Assembly: GCA_963642245.1 (NCBI GenBank)
Contig: CAVIFY010000058.1
Span: 1 to 8,772 of the forward strand
DNA length: 8,772 nt
Origin: CAG-217 sp963642245
GTDB taxonomy: Bacteria; Bacillota; Clostridia; Oscillospirales; Acutalibacteraceae
Reading direction: 5' to 3'
Below, one piece after another: positions 1 to 6,016 of this stretch. How positions within the stretch are numbered: position 1 is the first letter of the stretch; the number at the start of each line of letters is the position of its first letter. Made by a program: the position numbers and the translations under genes. The notes beneath the pieces are model-generated. The model ran no database searches. It worked only from the letters and a program-made list of their open reading frames with translations, and had not been told where the DNA came from.

Positions 1-618
1 GATAAAGCCGGAGATCAGGTTCTCCACCGCGTCTTTACAGGCAAAGGCCACAGCCACGCCGCCGATACCCAAAGCGGCAAAAATGCGGGTGGCGGAGTAG
101 CCCAGCAGTTCCAGCACCAGCAGAGCGCCGATGCAGATGATCACGATCTTGGCTACATTGGAGATAAAGCGAAAGGCGGTGAGCCGGGTCTTGTCCCCGC
201 CGGTCGTGGTGTCAAAGGTGTAATTGTCCAGCTCGCCGTTGAGCAGCCGCACGCCGCCCCAGCAGGCGCACACAATGCCGCCGGCTTTAATGAGAAACAG
301 GGCGATCTTATGTAATTCTCCGGCGGGGGCAATGATTTGCAGACCCAGGGCGATCCCGGCCAATACCAGGAAAAAGGCCAGGGGCTTTTTCAGCCCGTCT
401 TTGATCAGCAGCTGCACCCGGGGCTTGCGGCGGCAAAAAGTTTTGCCAATGACGGTGAGTATTCCCCCGGAAATGATGTTTCGCAGCAGGAGCAGTACCA
501 CCACGATCCCCACCGCGATCAGGGCGCGGATCAGCAGTTCTTCAGTGGTTTCTACCCCTTGTATGTTTTTGCGCAGGTTCTCTACGAACTGCGGTATTGC
601 GATGGTCAGCATAGACAT
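1..618 (-). CDS. MscS-family small-conductance mechanosensitive ion channel, N-terminal part (cut by window edge)
   Basis: Translating the minus strand from 618 gives 206 codons without a stop, and the frame continues past base 1, so the C-terminal cytoplasmic domain lies outside. Hydrophobic segments lie at about residues 28-48, 79-97, 104-124 and 154-172. The last visible stretch, AALGIGGVAVAFACKD (181-196) followed by AVENLISGF, matches the pore-lining TM3 signature of the MscS family (small-residue-rich helix, then the NLISG turn). Members are membrane channels that open under tension and release solutes during osmotic downshock. The extra N-terminal helices make it longer than E. coli MscS, as in many Gram-positive homologues. 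The start is uncertain: ATG at 618 has GGAGAG 9 bases upstream, ATG at 612 has AGGA 6 bases upstream, and ATG at 654 is in frame but only about 8 bases from the predicted transcript start. Family assignment is solid; gating properties cannot be read. Confidence 0.88.
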   Translation of the reverse strand, partial: MSMLTIAIPQFVENLRKNIQGVETTEELLIRALIAVGIVVVLLLLRNIISGGILTVIGKTFCRRKPRVQLLIKDGLKKPLAFFLVLAGIALGLQIIAPAGELHKIALFLIKAGGIVCACWGGVRLLNGELDNYTFDTTTGGDKTRLTAFRFISNVAKIVIICIGALLVLELLGYSATRIFAALGIGGVAVAFACKDAVENLISGFI

Positions 619-626
619 TCCTAACT

Positions 627-642
627 GCTCTCCAAAGAGAGC
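627..642 (-). promoter_or_regulatory. Leader hairpin covering a Shine-Dalgarno sequence of the MscS-type gene
   Basis: On the minus strand the leader reads GCTCTC-TTTG-GAGAGC, a perfect 6-bp stem with a 4-base loop. Its 3' arm contains most of GGAGAG (628-633), the Shine-Dalgarno candidate for the ATG at 618. If the stem forms, that site is masked, while the AGGA at 619-622 that could serve the ATG at 612 stays free. The hairpin is seen in the sequence; a regulatory role is inference. Confidence 0.35.
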
Positions 643-668
643 GCTTCTTTTCATAAGCCGTAAAATCT

Positions 669-697
669 ATTATATAATTTATAAAGGCCCTTGTCAA
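669..697 (-). promoter_or_regulatory. Consensus sigma-A type promoter for the MscS-type gene
   Basis: The minus strand shows TTGACA (692-697), a 17-base spacer and TATAAT (669-674), matching the housekeeping consensus at all 12 hexamer positions with ideal spacing. The transcript would start near 662, giving a leader of about 44-50 bases. The -35 box begins only about 13 bases beyond the methyltransferase stop codon at 710-712, so the channel gene can be expressed independently of its upstream neighbour. Confidence 0.85.
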
Positions 698-709
698 TGC
701 AGCGGGGCG

Positions 710-1795
710 TTAATGGTCGGTGTCGCCCAAATGGGTCGGAATACAGTAAAAGTTGCTCTCCCAGGCGGGAATGTACGGACTGTGGCGGAAGTACAGCTTG
801 TAGTCCGGGCAAAGGCTAAGAATTTGCAGCGGCAAGGCAAACAGATCCTCATTGCGATGGTAGGCGCATACATAGAGCTTTGGCCGCCAGGTGCGAATGG
901 TGCGGGCGGCACCGGCCAGCGCCTTGCTTTCGCTGCCCTCAATATCCATTTTCAGCAGGGTCACCGGCGCACCTTGCAGCAGACTGTCCAGGTCCGTGGC
1001 TTCCACCGCCGTGCCGGTGGGCGACAGGTGGGAATTGCGCCCGGCGCAGGCGTCAAAATGTAAAGTGGTACAGCTGTCCCAGGCGCTTTTGTTGTAAAGG
1101 CGAACCCCTTGCATACCCTCGGTGGAGCGGCACAGTTTTTTGAAGTTCTTGCCGTCCGGCTCCAAGGCGTAGATGGATCTGTATTTCCCGCCTGAATACT
1201 GCAAAAATTGGCGAATGGTGTCGCCGTTATAGGCACCCATATCCACCAGGATCTCCTGCTGATCCACCTGCAAAATATCGGTAAAGATCTCGTCCATATT
1301 TGCAAATGATGTGTAAAGGTAATCAACTTTACCGCTGATTTTGTAGCGCAGCACACATTCGTACACCCGGCGGCTCTCTTCATCGGCCAATTTGGCGTAA
1401 ACGCTCTCTATTTCCGCCCGGTGTGCAGCGGCGTATTCCCGGGTAAACAGCCCTACGCCCGCCACCGGAATATCCGGCGCATATACCGGGTGCTCCCGGT
1501 TGATCCGGGCAATGTTTTCCAGCACCTCCGGGCGCTGGCTGGCAAAGCCCAGCACCACAGTAAAGTCCGCAAATTGAGCGCACACCTCCCGGTAGCGCTG
1601 CACCTTGTGGCCCAAAAAGGACTGGCCCCGCACAAAATCATCACTGGCAAAGACCGCCGAGATGTGCATACCCTTGCTTTCCAGCACGGCGTTGATCTTC
1701 TCCGCACCGTCGCCCATACCGTAGAGCACCAGGGGCTTGCCCTCTCGGCGCAGTCGGTCCCAAACATTCTCTTCCGTCAGCAAATCCTCTATCAT
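710..1795 (-). CDS. FkbM-type SAM-dependent methyltransferase with N-terminal Rossmann-like domain
   Basis: With the ATG at 1795 the protein has 361 residues. Residues about 19-115 resemble a nucleotide-binding fold: PLVLYGMGDGAEKI (21-34) is a glycine-rich first strand and loop, followed by alternating strands and helices. The C-terminal half is a class I methyltransferase of the FkbM type. It has the SAM-binding motif LVDMGAYNGDT (183-193), the acidic ribose-contacting region ALEPD (210-214), and the family hallmark KMDIEGSE (282-289) followed by LAGAARTI and RPKLYV. FkbM enzymes mostly O-methylate sugars or natural products; the substrate here is unknown and there are no glycan genes nearby. 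The reading frame extends upstream to TTG 1837 and ATG 1828. I prefer ATG 1795 because AGAAAGG (1805-1811) lies 9 bases before it and the upstream starts lack a ribosome site. The N-terminal domain might sense or bind a nucleotide-linked partner, but that is inference. Confidence 0.85.
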   Translation of the reverse strand: MIEDLLTEENVWDRLRREGKPLVLYGMGDGAEKINAVLESKGMHISAVFASDDFVRGQSFLGHKVQRYREVCAQFADFTVVLGFASQRPEVLENIARINREHPVYAPDIPVAGVGLFTREYAAAHRAEIESVYAKLADEESRRVYECVLRYKISGKVDYLYTSFANMDEIFTDILQVDQQEILVDMGAYNGDTIRQFLQYSGGKYRSIYALEPDGKNFKKLCRSTEGMQGVRLYNKSAWDSCTTLHFDACAGRNSHLSPTGTAVEATDLDSLLQGAPVTLLKMDIEGSESKALAGAARTIRTWRPKLYVCAYHRNEDLFALPLQILSLCPDYKLYFRHSPYIPAWESNFYCIPTHLGDTDH

Positions 1796-1818
1796 AGCTA
1801 CCTGCCTTTCTGCTTTAT

Positions 1819-1827
1819 ATTCTAACA
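1819..1827 (-). promoter_or_regulatory. Possible extended -10 promoter for the FkbM-type gene
   Basis: The minus strand reads TG-T-TAGAAT, an extended -10 element, with no good -35 box 17 bases upstream. A start near 1812 would give a leader of about 17 bases with the AGAAAGG ribosome site and would exclude the upstream TTG and ATG starts. It sits directly beside the -35 box of the divergent operon promoter. The assignment is tentative. Confidence 0.35.
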
Positions 1828-1830
1828 TAT

Positions 1831-1859
1831 TTGACAATCTAAAATAAAGTGTATATAAT
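1831..1859 (+). promoter_or_regulatory. Consensus sigma-A type promoter of the CBS-phoH-ybeY-era-yqzL-recO-mutS2 operon
   Basis: TTGACA (1831-1836), 17 bases, TATAAT (1854-1859): a perfect match to the housekeeping consensus. Transcription would start near 1866 and give a leader of about 38 bases carrying AGGAGG (1887-1892) ahead of the first start codon at 1904. No hairpin or operator is obvious in the leader. The promoter suggests strong, constitutive expression of the whole operon. Confidence 0.88.
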
Positions 1860-1903
1860 AAATAAACGGAAAAATTTGTATTGCACAGGAGGCAGGGGCC
1901 ATT

Positions 1904-2719
1904 ATGGGCGGGAACAGCCTGATTGACCGATTATTTAAGCGCGAGAGCACAACGAAAGAGGAAATTCGCCAGCTGGTGGACGAGGACCAGGCCAAAGGAG
2001 AACTGGAAGCGTCTCAGCGGGAGATGATCCATAATATCTTTGATTTTGACAGGCTTTGCGCGGAGGATATTATGACCCACCGCACAGAGATCGAGGCGGT
2101 GGAGGAGACGGCCACCATCGGGTATGCCGCCGCCTTTGCACTGGAGGCAGGGTGCTCCAGGATCCCGGTATTCCACGAGGATCTGGACAATGTGCAGGGT
2201 ATTCTTTATGTAAAGGACCTGCTGCCCTTTGTGGGCAAGCCTGTGCCGGAGGGCACCCGGCTGATGGACTATGTGCGGGAGCCGCTGTTTGTGCCGGAGA
2301 GTATTCCCTGCGGCAAGCTGTTCGCCACCATGACGGACAAGCGTATCCAAATGGCTATTGTGGTGGACGAGTACGGCGGTACGGCCGGACTGGTGACCAT
2401 GGAGGATATTTTGGAGAGTATCGTGGGCAATATTATGGACGAGTACGACGAGGAAGAGGCGGATGTGATCCAAACCGGGGAGCACACTTTTACCTTTGAC
2501 GGCTCGGTAGATATTGAGGACGCAGAAAAGGCGCTGGGCGTGCCCCTGCCGGAGGGGGATTATGACACCCTGGCGGGCTTTTTGATCAGCCGCCTGGGCT
2601 ATCTGCCCACCGGCAAGGAGACCCAGCCGGTGACGGTGGATTATGAGAATGTGCACTTTACCGTATGCGGGGTAGAGGAGCGCAGAATTGAACGGATAAA
2701 GGCAGAAGTTAAAGTATGA
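1904..2719 (+). CDS. Soluble CorC/HlyC-type CBS-domain protein
   Basis: The protein has 271 residues and no transmembrane segment. After a charged helical N-terminus (about 1-50, containing the family-like stretch REMIHNIFDFD), it carries a tandem CBS pair: CBS1 about 52-110 (AEDIMTHRTEI, SRIPVFHEDLDNVQGILYVKD) and CBS2 about 118-178 (VVDEYGGTAGLVTMEDILE). A C-terminal CorC_HlyC transporter-associated domain spans about 188-268 (DGSVDIEDAEKALG, YDTLAGFLI). CBS pairs bind adenine nucleotides. The layout matches E. coli YbeX/CorC (about 290 residues), which lacks the CNNM/DUF21 membrane domain of full-length relatives. CorC was first linked to Mg/Co efflux; later work ties YbeX to ribosome biology, which fits its place before phoH and ybeY. 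Its stop codon overlaps the phoH start (ATGA), implying translational coupling. ATG 1904 follows AGGAGG (1887-1892) by 11 bases. Exact function is uncertain. Confidence 0.9.
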   Translation: MGGNSLIDRLFKRESTTKEEIRQLVDEDQAKGELEASQREMIHNIFDFDRLCAEDIMTHRTEIEAVEETATIGYAAAFALEAGCSRIPVFHEDLDNVQGILYVKDLLPFVGKPVPEGTRLMDYVREPLFVPESIPCGKLFATMTDKRIQMAIVVDEYGGTAGLVTMEDILESIVGNIMDEYDEEEADVIQTGEHTFTFDGSVDIEDAEKALGVPLPEGDYDTLAGFLISRLGYLPTGKETQPVTVDYENVHFTVCGVEERRIERIKAEVKV

Positions 2720-3675
2720 CAGAACAGGTAATCACCTTTGAAGCGATGGAACAGGCAGCCAACCTGTTTGGCAGCTTCGATGAAAATATAAAACTGTTGG
2801 AGCGGGAGTATGGCGTGACCATCACCTGCCGTGGCGCAGACCTGAAGGTGGTGGGCGACGCAGAGAATGTGGCCGCCGCTGCCCGGGCGCTGAACGGGCT
2901 GCTGACCTTAATTAACAAAGGCGAGCAGCTGACGGAGCAGAATGTGCGCTATGTGATCTCGCTGGTGGGCGAGGGCAACGAGGATGTGCTCTCCTCTATG
3001 ACTACGGACTCGGTGTGCGTCACCGCCAAGGGCCGCCCGGTCAAGCCAAAGACCGTGGGCCAAAAGCGGTACTGCGAGTCCATTGCCAAGAACACCATCA
3101 CCTTTGGCGTAGGCCCGGCCGGTACAGGCAAGACCTATTTGGCCGTGGCTATGGCGGTCACCGCCTTTCGCGCCAAAGAGGTGGACCGGATCATTTTGAC
3201 CCGCCCGGCGGTGGAAGCGGGGGAGAAGCTGGGGTTCCTGCCCGGCGACCTGCAAAGCAAGGTAGACCCGTACCTGCGCCCGCTGTATGACGCGCTGTTT
3301 GATATGCTGGGGGCAGAGAGCTTTCAGCGCTACCAGGAGCGGGGCGCCATTGAGGTGGCGCCGCTGGCCTATATGCGCGGGCGCACCCTGGACGACAGCT
3401 TTATCATTCTGGACGAAGCCCAGAACACCACGCCGGAGCAGATGAAAATGTTTTTGACCCGCCTGGGGTTCAACTCCAAAATGGTGGTCACCGGCGACAT
3501 TACCCAGATCGACCTGCCGGAGGGCAAGCGCTCCGGGCTGGTAAAGGTGATGGACATTCTAAAGCATGTAGACGATATTGAAATTCATAAATTCAGCCAG
3601 AAGGATGTGGTGCGCCACCGGTTGGTGCAGGACATTATTCGGGCGTATGAGAAATATGAGGAGAAAAACAAGTAA
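2716..3675 (+). CDS. phoH: PhoH-family ATPase (PhoH/YbeZ)
   Basis: This 319-residue cytoplasmic P-loop ATPase has the usual family length. The N-terminal region (about 1-65, YGVTITCRGADLKVVGD) is a small KH-like alpha/beta domain that suggests RNA contact. The ATPase core has Walker A GPAGTGKT (133-140), Walker B FIILDEAQ (229-236) and the downstream VVTGDITQIDLP segment (257-268), all intact. LTRPAVEAGEKLGFLPGDL (161-179) is the characteristic PhoH block. PhoH/YbeZ proteins are related to the helicase superfamily I core and are thought to act with YbeY in RNA processing or ribosome maturation; the exact substrate is unsettled. Despite the name, a phosphate-starvation role is not implied here. 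The start overlaps the preceding stop (ATGA) and the stop overlaps ybeY (TAATG), so it sits inside a tightly coupled operon. Confidence 0.95.
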   Translation: MTEQVITFEAMEQAANLFGSFDENIKLLEREYGVTITCRGADLKVVGDAENVAAAARALNGLLTLINKGEQLTEQNVRYVISLVGEGNEDVLSSMTTDSVCVTAKGRPVKPKTVGQKRYCESIAKNTITFGVGPAGTGKTYLAVAMAVTAFRAKEVDRIILTRPAVEAGEKLGFLPGDLQSKVDPYLRPLYDALFDMLGAESFQRYQERGAIEVAPLAYMRGRTLDDSFIILDEAQNTTPEQMKMFLTRLGFNSKMVVTGDITQIDLPEGKRSGLVKVMDILKHVDDIEIHKFSQKDVVRHRLVQDIIRAYEKYEEKNK

Positions 3676-4178
3676 TGGAATCTGTAAAAGTGGTCATTTC
3701 AAACGATCAAAAGGCAGTGAAGGTGCCTACCGGTATTCGGTTGCTGATCCGCCGTTGTTGCCACGCTGTGCTGGAACTGGAGCATTTTGAGGGCAGCGCG
3801 GAGGTGAGCGTGCGCTTTGTGGATAACGAACAGATCCGTGCGCTGAACAAAGAATATCGAAACATTGACAGAGAGACGGATGTGCTCAGCTTCCCTCTGG
3901 GGGAGGACGGTGTGTACGACATTAACCACGACACCGGCGCCAAGCTGCTGGGCGATATTGTGATCTCTATGGAGAAAGCCATGGAGCAGGCAGAGCTGTA
4001 CAATCACCCCTTGCAGCGGGAGATCGGCTTTTTGACCGTCCATTCCATGCTGCACCTGCTGGGCTACGACCATGAGCAGGGCGGGCTGGAAGAAGTGCGT
4101 ATGCGCGAAAAGGAAGAAACCGTGCTGACCCAAATCGGCTGGAAGCGGGACAGCAGCTACTATATGGGAGACGAGTAA
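3675..4178 (+). CDS. ybeY: Endoribonuclease YbeY (rRNA maturation factor)
   Basis: At 167 residues it is typical of the UPF0054/YbeY family. The zinc-binding signature HSMLHLLGYDH (123-133) supplies the three metal-binding histidines 123, 127 and 133. Two other conserved blocks are present: ALNKEYRNIDRETDVLSFPL (56-75) and LLGDIVIS (91-98). Position 124 is serine where many homologues have glycine, a difference outside the metal ligands. YbeY is a single-strand endoribonuclease required for 16S rRNA 3'-end maturation and 70S quality control, acting on the ribosome together with Era. Its start codon shares a base with the phoH stop (TAATG), with GAGGAG (3658-3663) 11 bases upstream, and its stop overlaps the era start in the same way. 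Confidence 0.96.
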   Translation: MESVKVVISNDQKAVKVPTGIRLLIRRCCHAVLELEHFEGSAEVSVRFVDNEQIRALNKEYRNIDRETDVLSFPLGEDGVYDINHDTGAKLLGDIVISMEKAMEQAELYNHPLQREIGFLTVHSMLHLLGYDHEQGGLEEVRMREKEETVLTQIGWKRDSSYYMGDE

Positions 4179-5071
4179 TGACCCGATCTGCATTTATCGC
4201 CATTATCGGCAAGCCCAATGTGGGCAAATCCTCCATCTTGAACCGGCTTACCGGCAGCAAGATCGCCATTGTGTCCTCTAAGCCCCAGACCACCCGCACC
4301 AAGATCATGGGCGTACTGACCCGGGAAGAGGTACAGCTGGTGTTTACGGACACCCCCGGTTTTCACCACGCTCACAACAAGCTGGGCGAACACATGAACC
4401 AGGCGGTGGGCGACACCGTAGGCGGCGTGGACGCCTGCCTGTTCGTGGTGGAGCCTAAGGGCGAGCTGAACGACAAAGAGCAGGAACTGCTGGCTATGTG
4501 CAAAAAGCAGCGCCTGCCGGTGATCCTGGCCATTAACAAAATCGATATGCTGCGGGACAAGACGGAATTGGCCCCCCGCATTGGCCAACTGGCCGGGCTG
4601 TATGACTTTGCGGCAGTGGTGCCTTGCAGTGCCCAGACCGGCGAGGGTATGCAGGACCTGCTGACGGAGATGGAGCGCCTGGCGCTGCCGTCGCCCCACT
4701 TCTTCCCGGACGATACCTTAACGGATCAGCCGGAGCGGGTACTGGCGGCGGAGATGATCCGGGAGAAGATCCTGCGCCTGATGGACAAGGAGATCCCCCA
4801 CGGCATTGCCGTTGCCATTGAGAAGATGAAGGAGCGCCCGGACGGCAGCTGCCTGGATGTGGACGCCACCATTTACTGTGAGCGGGAGAGCCACAAGGGT
4901 ATGGTCATCGGCAAGGGCGGCGCTATGCTCAAGAAGATCGCCACATTTGCCCGCCAGGATATGGAGCGCTTTTTCGGGATCAAGGTCAATCTGCACACCT
5001 GGGTCAAGGTGAAAGAGGATTGGCGCAACCGGGAGGGCCTGATCCACAACTTCGGCCTGGATAACGAATAA
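4178..5071 (+). CDS. era: GTPase Era (30S ribosome assembly)
   Basis: The 297 residues match the normal Era length. GTPase motifs are complete: G1 GKPNVGKS (11-18), G2 PQTTRTK (36-42), G3 DTPG (58-61), G4 NKID (120-123) and G5 SAQTGEG (151-157). The C-terminal KH domain carries the RNA-binding loop in GMVIGKGGAMLKKI (241-254), which in the family binds the 3' end of 16S rRNA near the anti-Shine-Dalgarno sequence. Era is a membrane-associated or cytosolic checkpoint for 30S maturation and is usually essential or strongly needed. It is coupled to ybeY by TAATG, with GGGAG (4166-4170) 7 bases before the start. In Bacillus, dgkA and cdd lie between ybeY and era; here they are absent from the operon. 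Confidence 0.97.
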   Translation: MTRSAFIAIIGKPNVGKSSILNRLTGSKIAIVSSKPQTTRTKIMGVLTREEVQLVFTDTPGFHHAHNKLGEHMNQAVGDTVGGVDACLFVVEPKGELNDKEQELLAMCKKQRLPVILAINKIDMLRDKTELAPRIGQLAGLYDFAAVVPCSAQTGEGMQDLLTEMERLALPSPHFFPDDTLTDQPERVLAAEMIREKILRLMDKEIPHGIAVAIEKMKERPDGSCLDVDATIYCERESHKGMVIGKGGAMLKKIATFARQDMERFFGIKVNLHTWVKVKEDWRNREGLIHNFGLDNE

Positions 5072-5167
5072 ATTGAATTTTTGCCGCTGCGGCGCCGGAT
5101 TTTGCCCTTGGGTGAATTTGGCACAAATGGCGCTCCCGGCATAGGATACAATAAAAACGGTGATCCT

Positions 5168-5317
5168 ATGTCAATGGCAGAGAACAGCTGGCAACAGTTT
5201 GTACAAACCGGCCGTGTGGCCGATTATTTGAAATACAAGGAAGAGGAACGACAAGAGGGGCATGAACAGTACCACCAAAGGGTTAGTGATACGGGAGCAG
5301 ACCACCGGGGAGAATGA
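5168..5317 (+). CDS. yqzL: YqzL-like small protein between era and recO
   Basis: This is a 49-codon gene whose core SWQQFVQTGRVADYLKYKE (7-25) fits my memory of the YqzL pattern: an early Trp, a Phe, Thr-Gly, then a Tyr-Leu and Tyr-Lys motif. YqzL occupies exactly this slot between era and recO in Bacillus and many other Firmicutes. Function is unknown. The last 18 codons run inside recO in another frame (overlap 5262-5317) and look charged and low in pattern, so the tail may be a by-product of the overlap. The start could be ATG 5168 or ATG 5174; GGTGAT (5159-5164) is 9 bases from the second and 3 from the first. The 96 bases between era and this gene hold no clear terminator or good promoter; TACAAT at 5147-5152 lacks a matching -35 box. 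Confidence 0.72.
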   Translation: MSMAENSWQQFVQTGRVADYLKYKEEERQEGHEQYHQRVSDTGADHRGE

Positions 5318-6014
5318 TCGCCTGGTGACTTTGCTGACGGCGGACCACGGGCTGGTGCGTGCGTTTGTGCGGGGCGGCAAGCAGCTGAAAAATCGGCGTG
5401 CTGCCGCCACCTCTCTTTTTTGTTACGGCGAGTTTGCCCTGTACCGTGGGCGAGACGCCTATACGGTAGACAGTGCGGCACCCATTGAGGTGTTTTTTGG
5501 TCTGCGGCAGGATATTGACCGGCTGGCGGCCGCCCAGTATTTTGCCCAGCTCAGCTACGAATTGGCGGCGGAGGAACAACCGGCGCCGGAATTGCTGCGC
5601 CTGCTGCTGAACACCCTGCACCTATTGTGCAAGGGCACCAAGCCGCTGGTGCAGATCAAGGCGGTGTTTGAACTGCGCGCCCTGTCCATCTCCGGCTATA
5701 TGCCCAACATTTTGGCCTGCGCCAACTGCGGCACTTATGAAACGCCGGTGATGTACTTTGATGTGGACGGGGGCTGCATTTACTGCGAGAATTGCCCCAA
5801 GGCAGGCGCCGTGGCGGTGCCCAAGACGGTAATGACCGCCGTGCGCTACATTTGCCTGACGGAGCCGGGGCGTATCTTTGGCTTTGCCCTGGTGCCGGAG
5901 CAGATGGCGCTGCTGGGCCGGGTGACGGAGCAGTACACTCTGCGGCGGCTGGACCGGCGCTTTACCACACTGGAATTCTATAAATCCCTGCAAGCCGGGG
6001 GTACGACTACATAG
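5262..6014 (+). CDS. recO: DNA repair protein RecO
   Basis: The protein has 250 residues, typical of RecO. The N-terminal OB-fold region is clear: TTKGLVIREQTTGENDRLVTLLT is typical (about residues 4-26, abbreviated in the family as KG.VLR....E.D..vtlLT), followed by LVRAFVRGGK (31-40). A helical middle (about 80-150) precedes a zinc finger with cysteines 153, 156, 172, 175 and 178 (CANC...CIYCENC), a feature of Gram-positive RecO. The C-terminal RRFTTLEFYKSL is also family-like. RecO loads RecA on SSB-coated DNA together with RecR in the RecFOR pathway. The start lies within the yqzL-like gene; the nearest purine-rich stretch, AAGAGGGG (5253-5260), is very close to the ATG, so translation may depend on coupling. 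mutS2 begins 2 bases after the stop. Confidence 0.94.
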   Translation: MNSTTKGLVIREQTTGENDRLVTLLTADHGLVRAFVRGGKQLKNRRAAATSLFCYGEFALYRGRDAYTVDSAAPIEVFFGLRQDIDRLAAAQYFAQLSYELAAEEQPAPELLRLLLNTLHLLCKGTKPLVQIKAVFELRALSISGYMPNILACANCGTYETPVMYFDVDGGCIYCENCPKAGAVAVPKTVMTAVRYICLTEPGRIFGFALVPEQMALLGRVTEQYTLRRLDRRFTTLEFYKSLQAGGTTT

Positions 6015-6016
6015 CA

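Noticed and set aside
224..1063. Plus-strand open frame of 279 codons across the channel and methyltransferase genes
   Set aside because: It crosses two clear minus-strand genes and the promoter between them, and its sequence shows no domain.
1796..1837. Longer N-terminus of the FkbM-type protein from TTG 1837 or ATG 1828
   Set aside because: Neither start has a Shine-Dalgarno sequence, both lie upstream of the likely transcript start, and ATG 1795 has AGAAAGG at a suitable distance.
1931..2656. Minus-strand open frame of 241 codons opposite the CBS-domain gene
   Set aside because: It is His/Leu/Gln-rich, has no motif or ribosome site, and lies opposite a gene whose domains are complete.
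5084..5105. GC-rich self-complementary stretch after era that might be a terminator
   Set aside because: The pairing GCCGC/GCGGC leaves a one-base loop and only four T residues follow, so a working terminator inside the operon is unlikely.
5081..5167. Upstream in-frame extension of the yqzL-like gene from TTG 5081
   Set aside because: The added residues are unlike the family, there is no ribosome site at the TTG, and ATG 5168 or 5174 gives the expected short protein.
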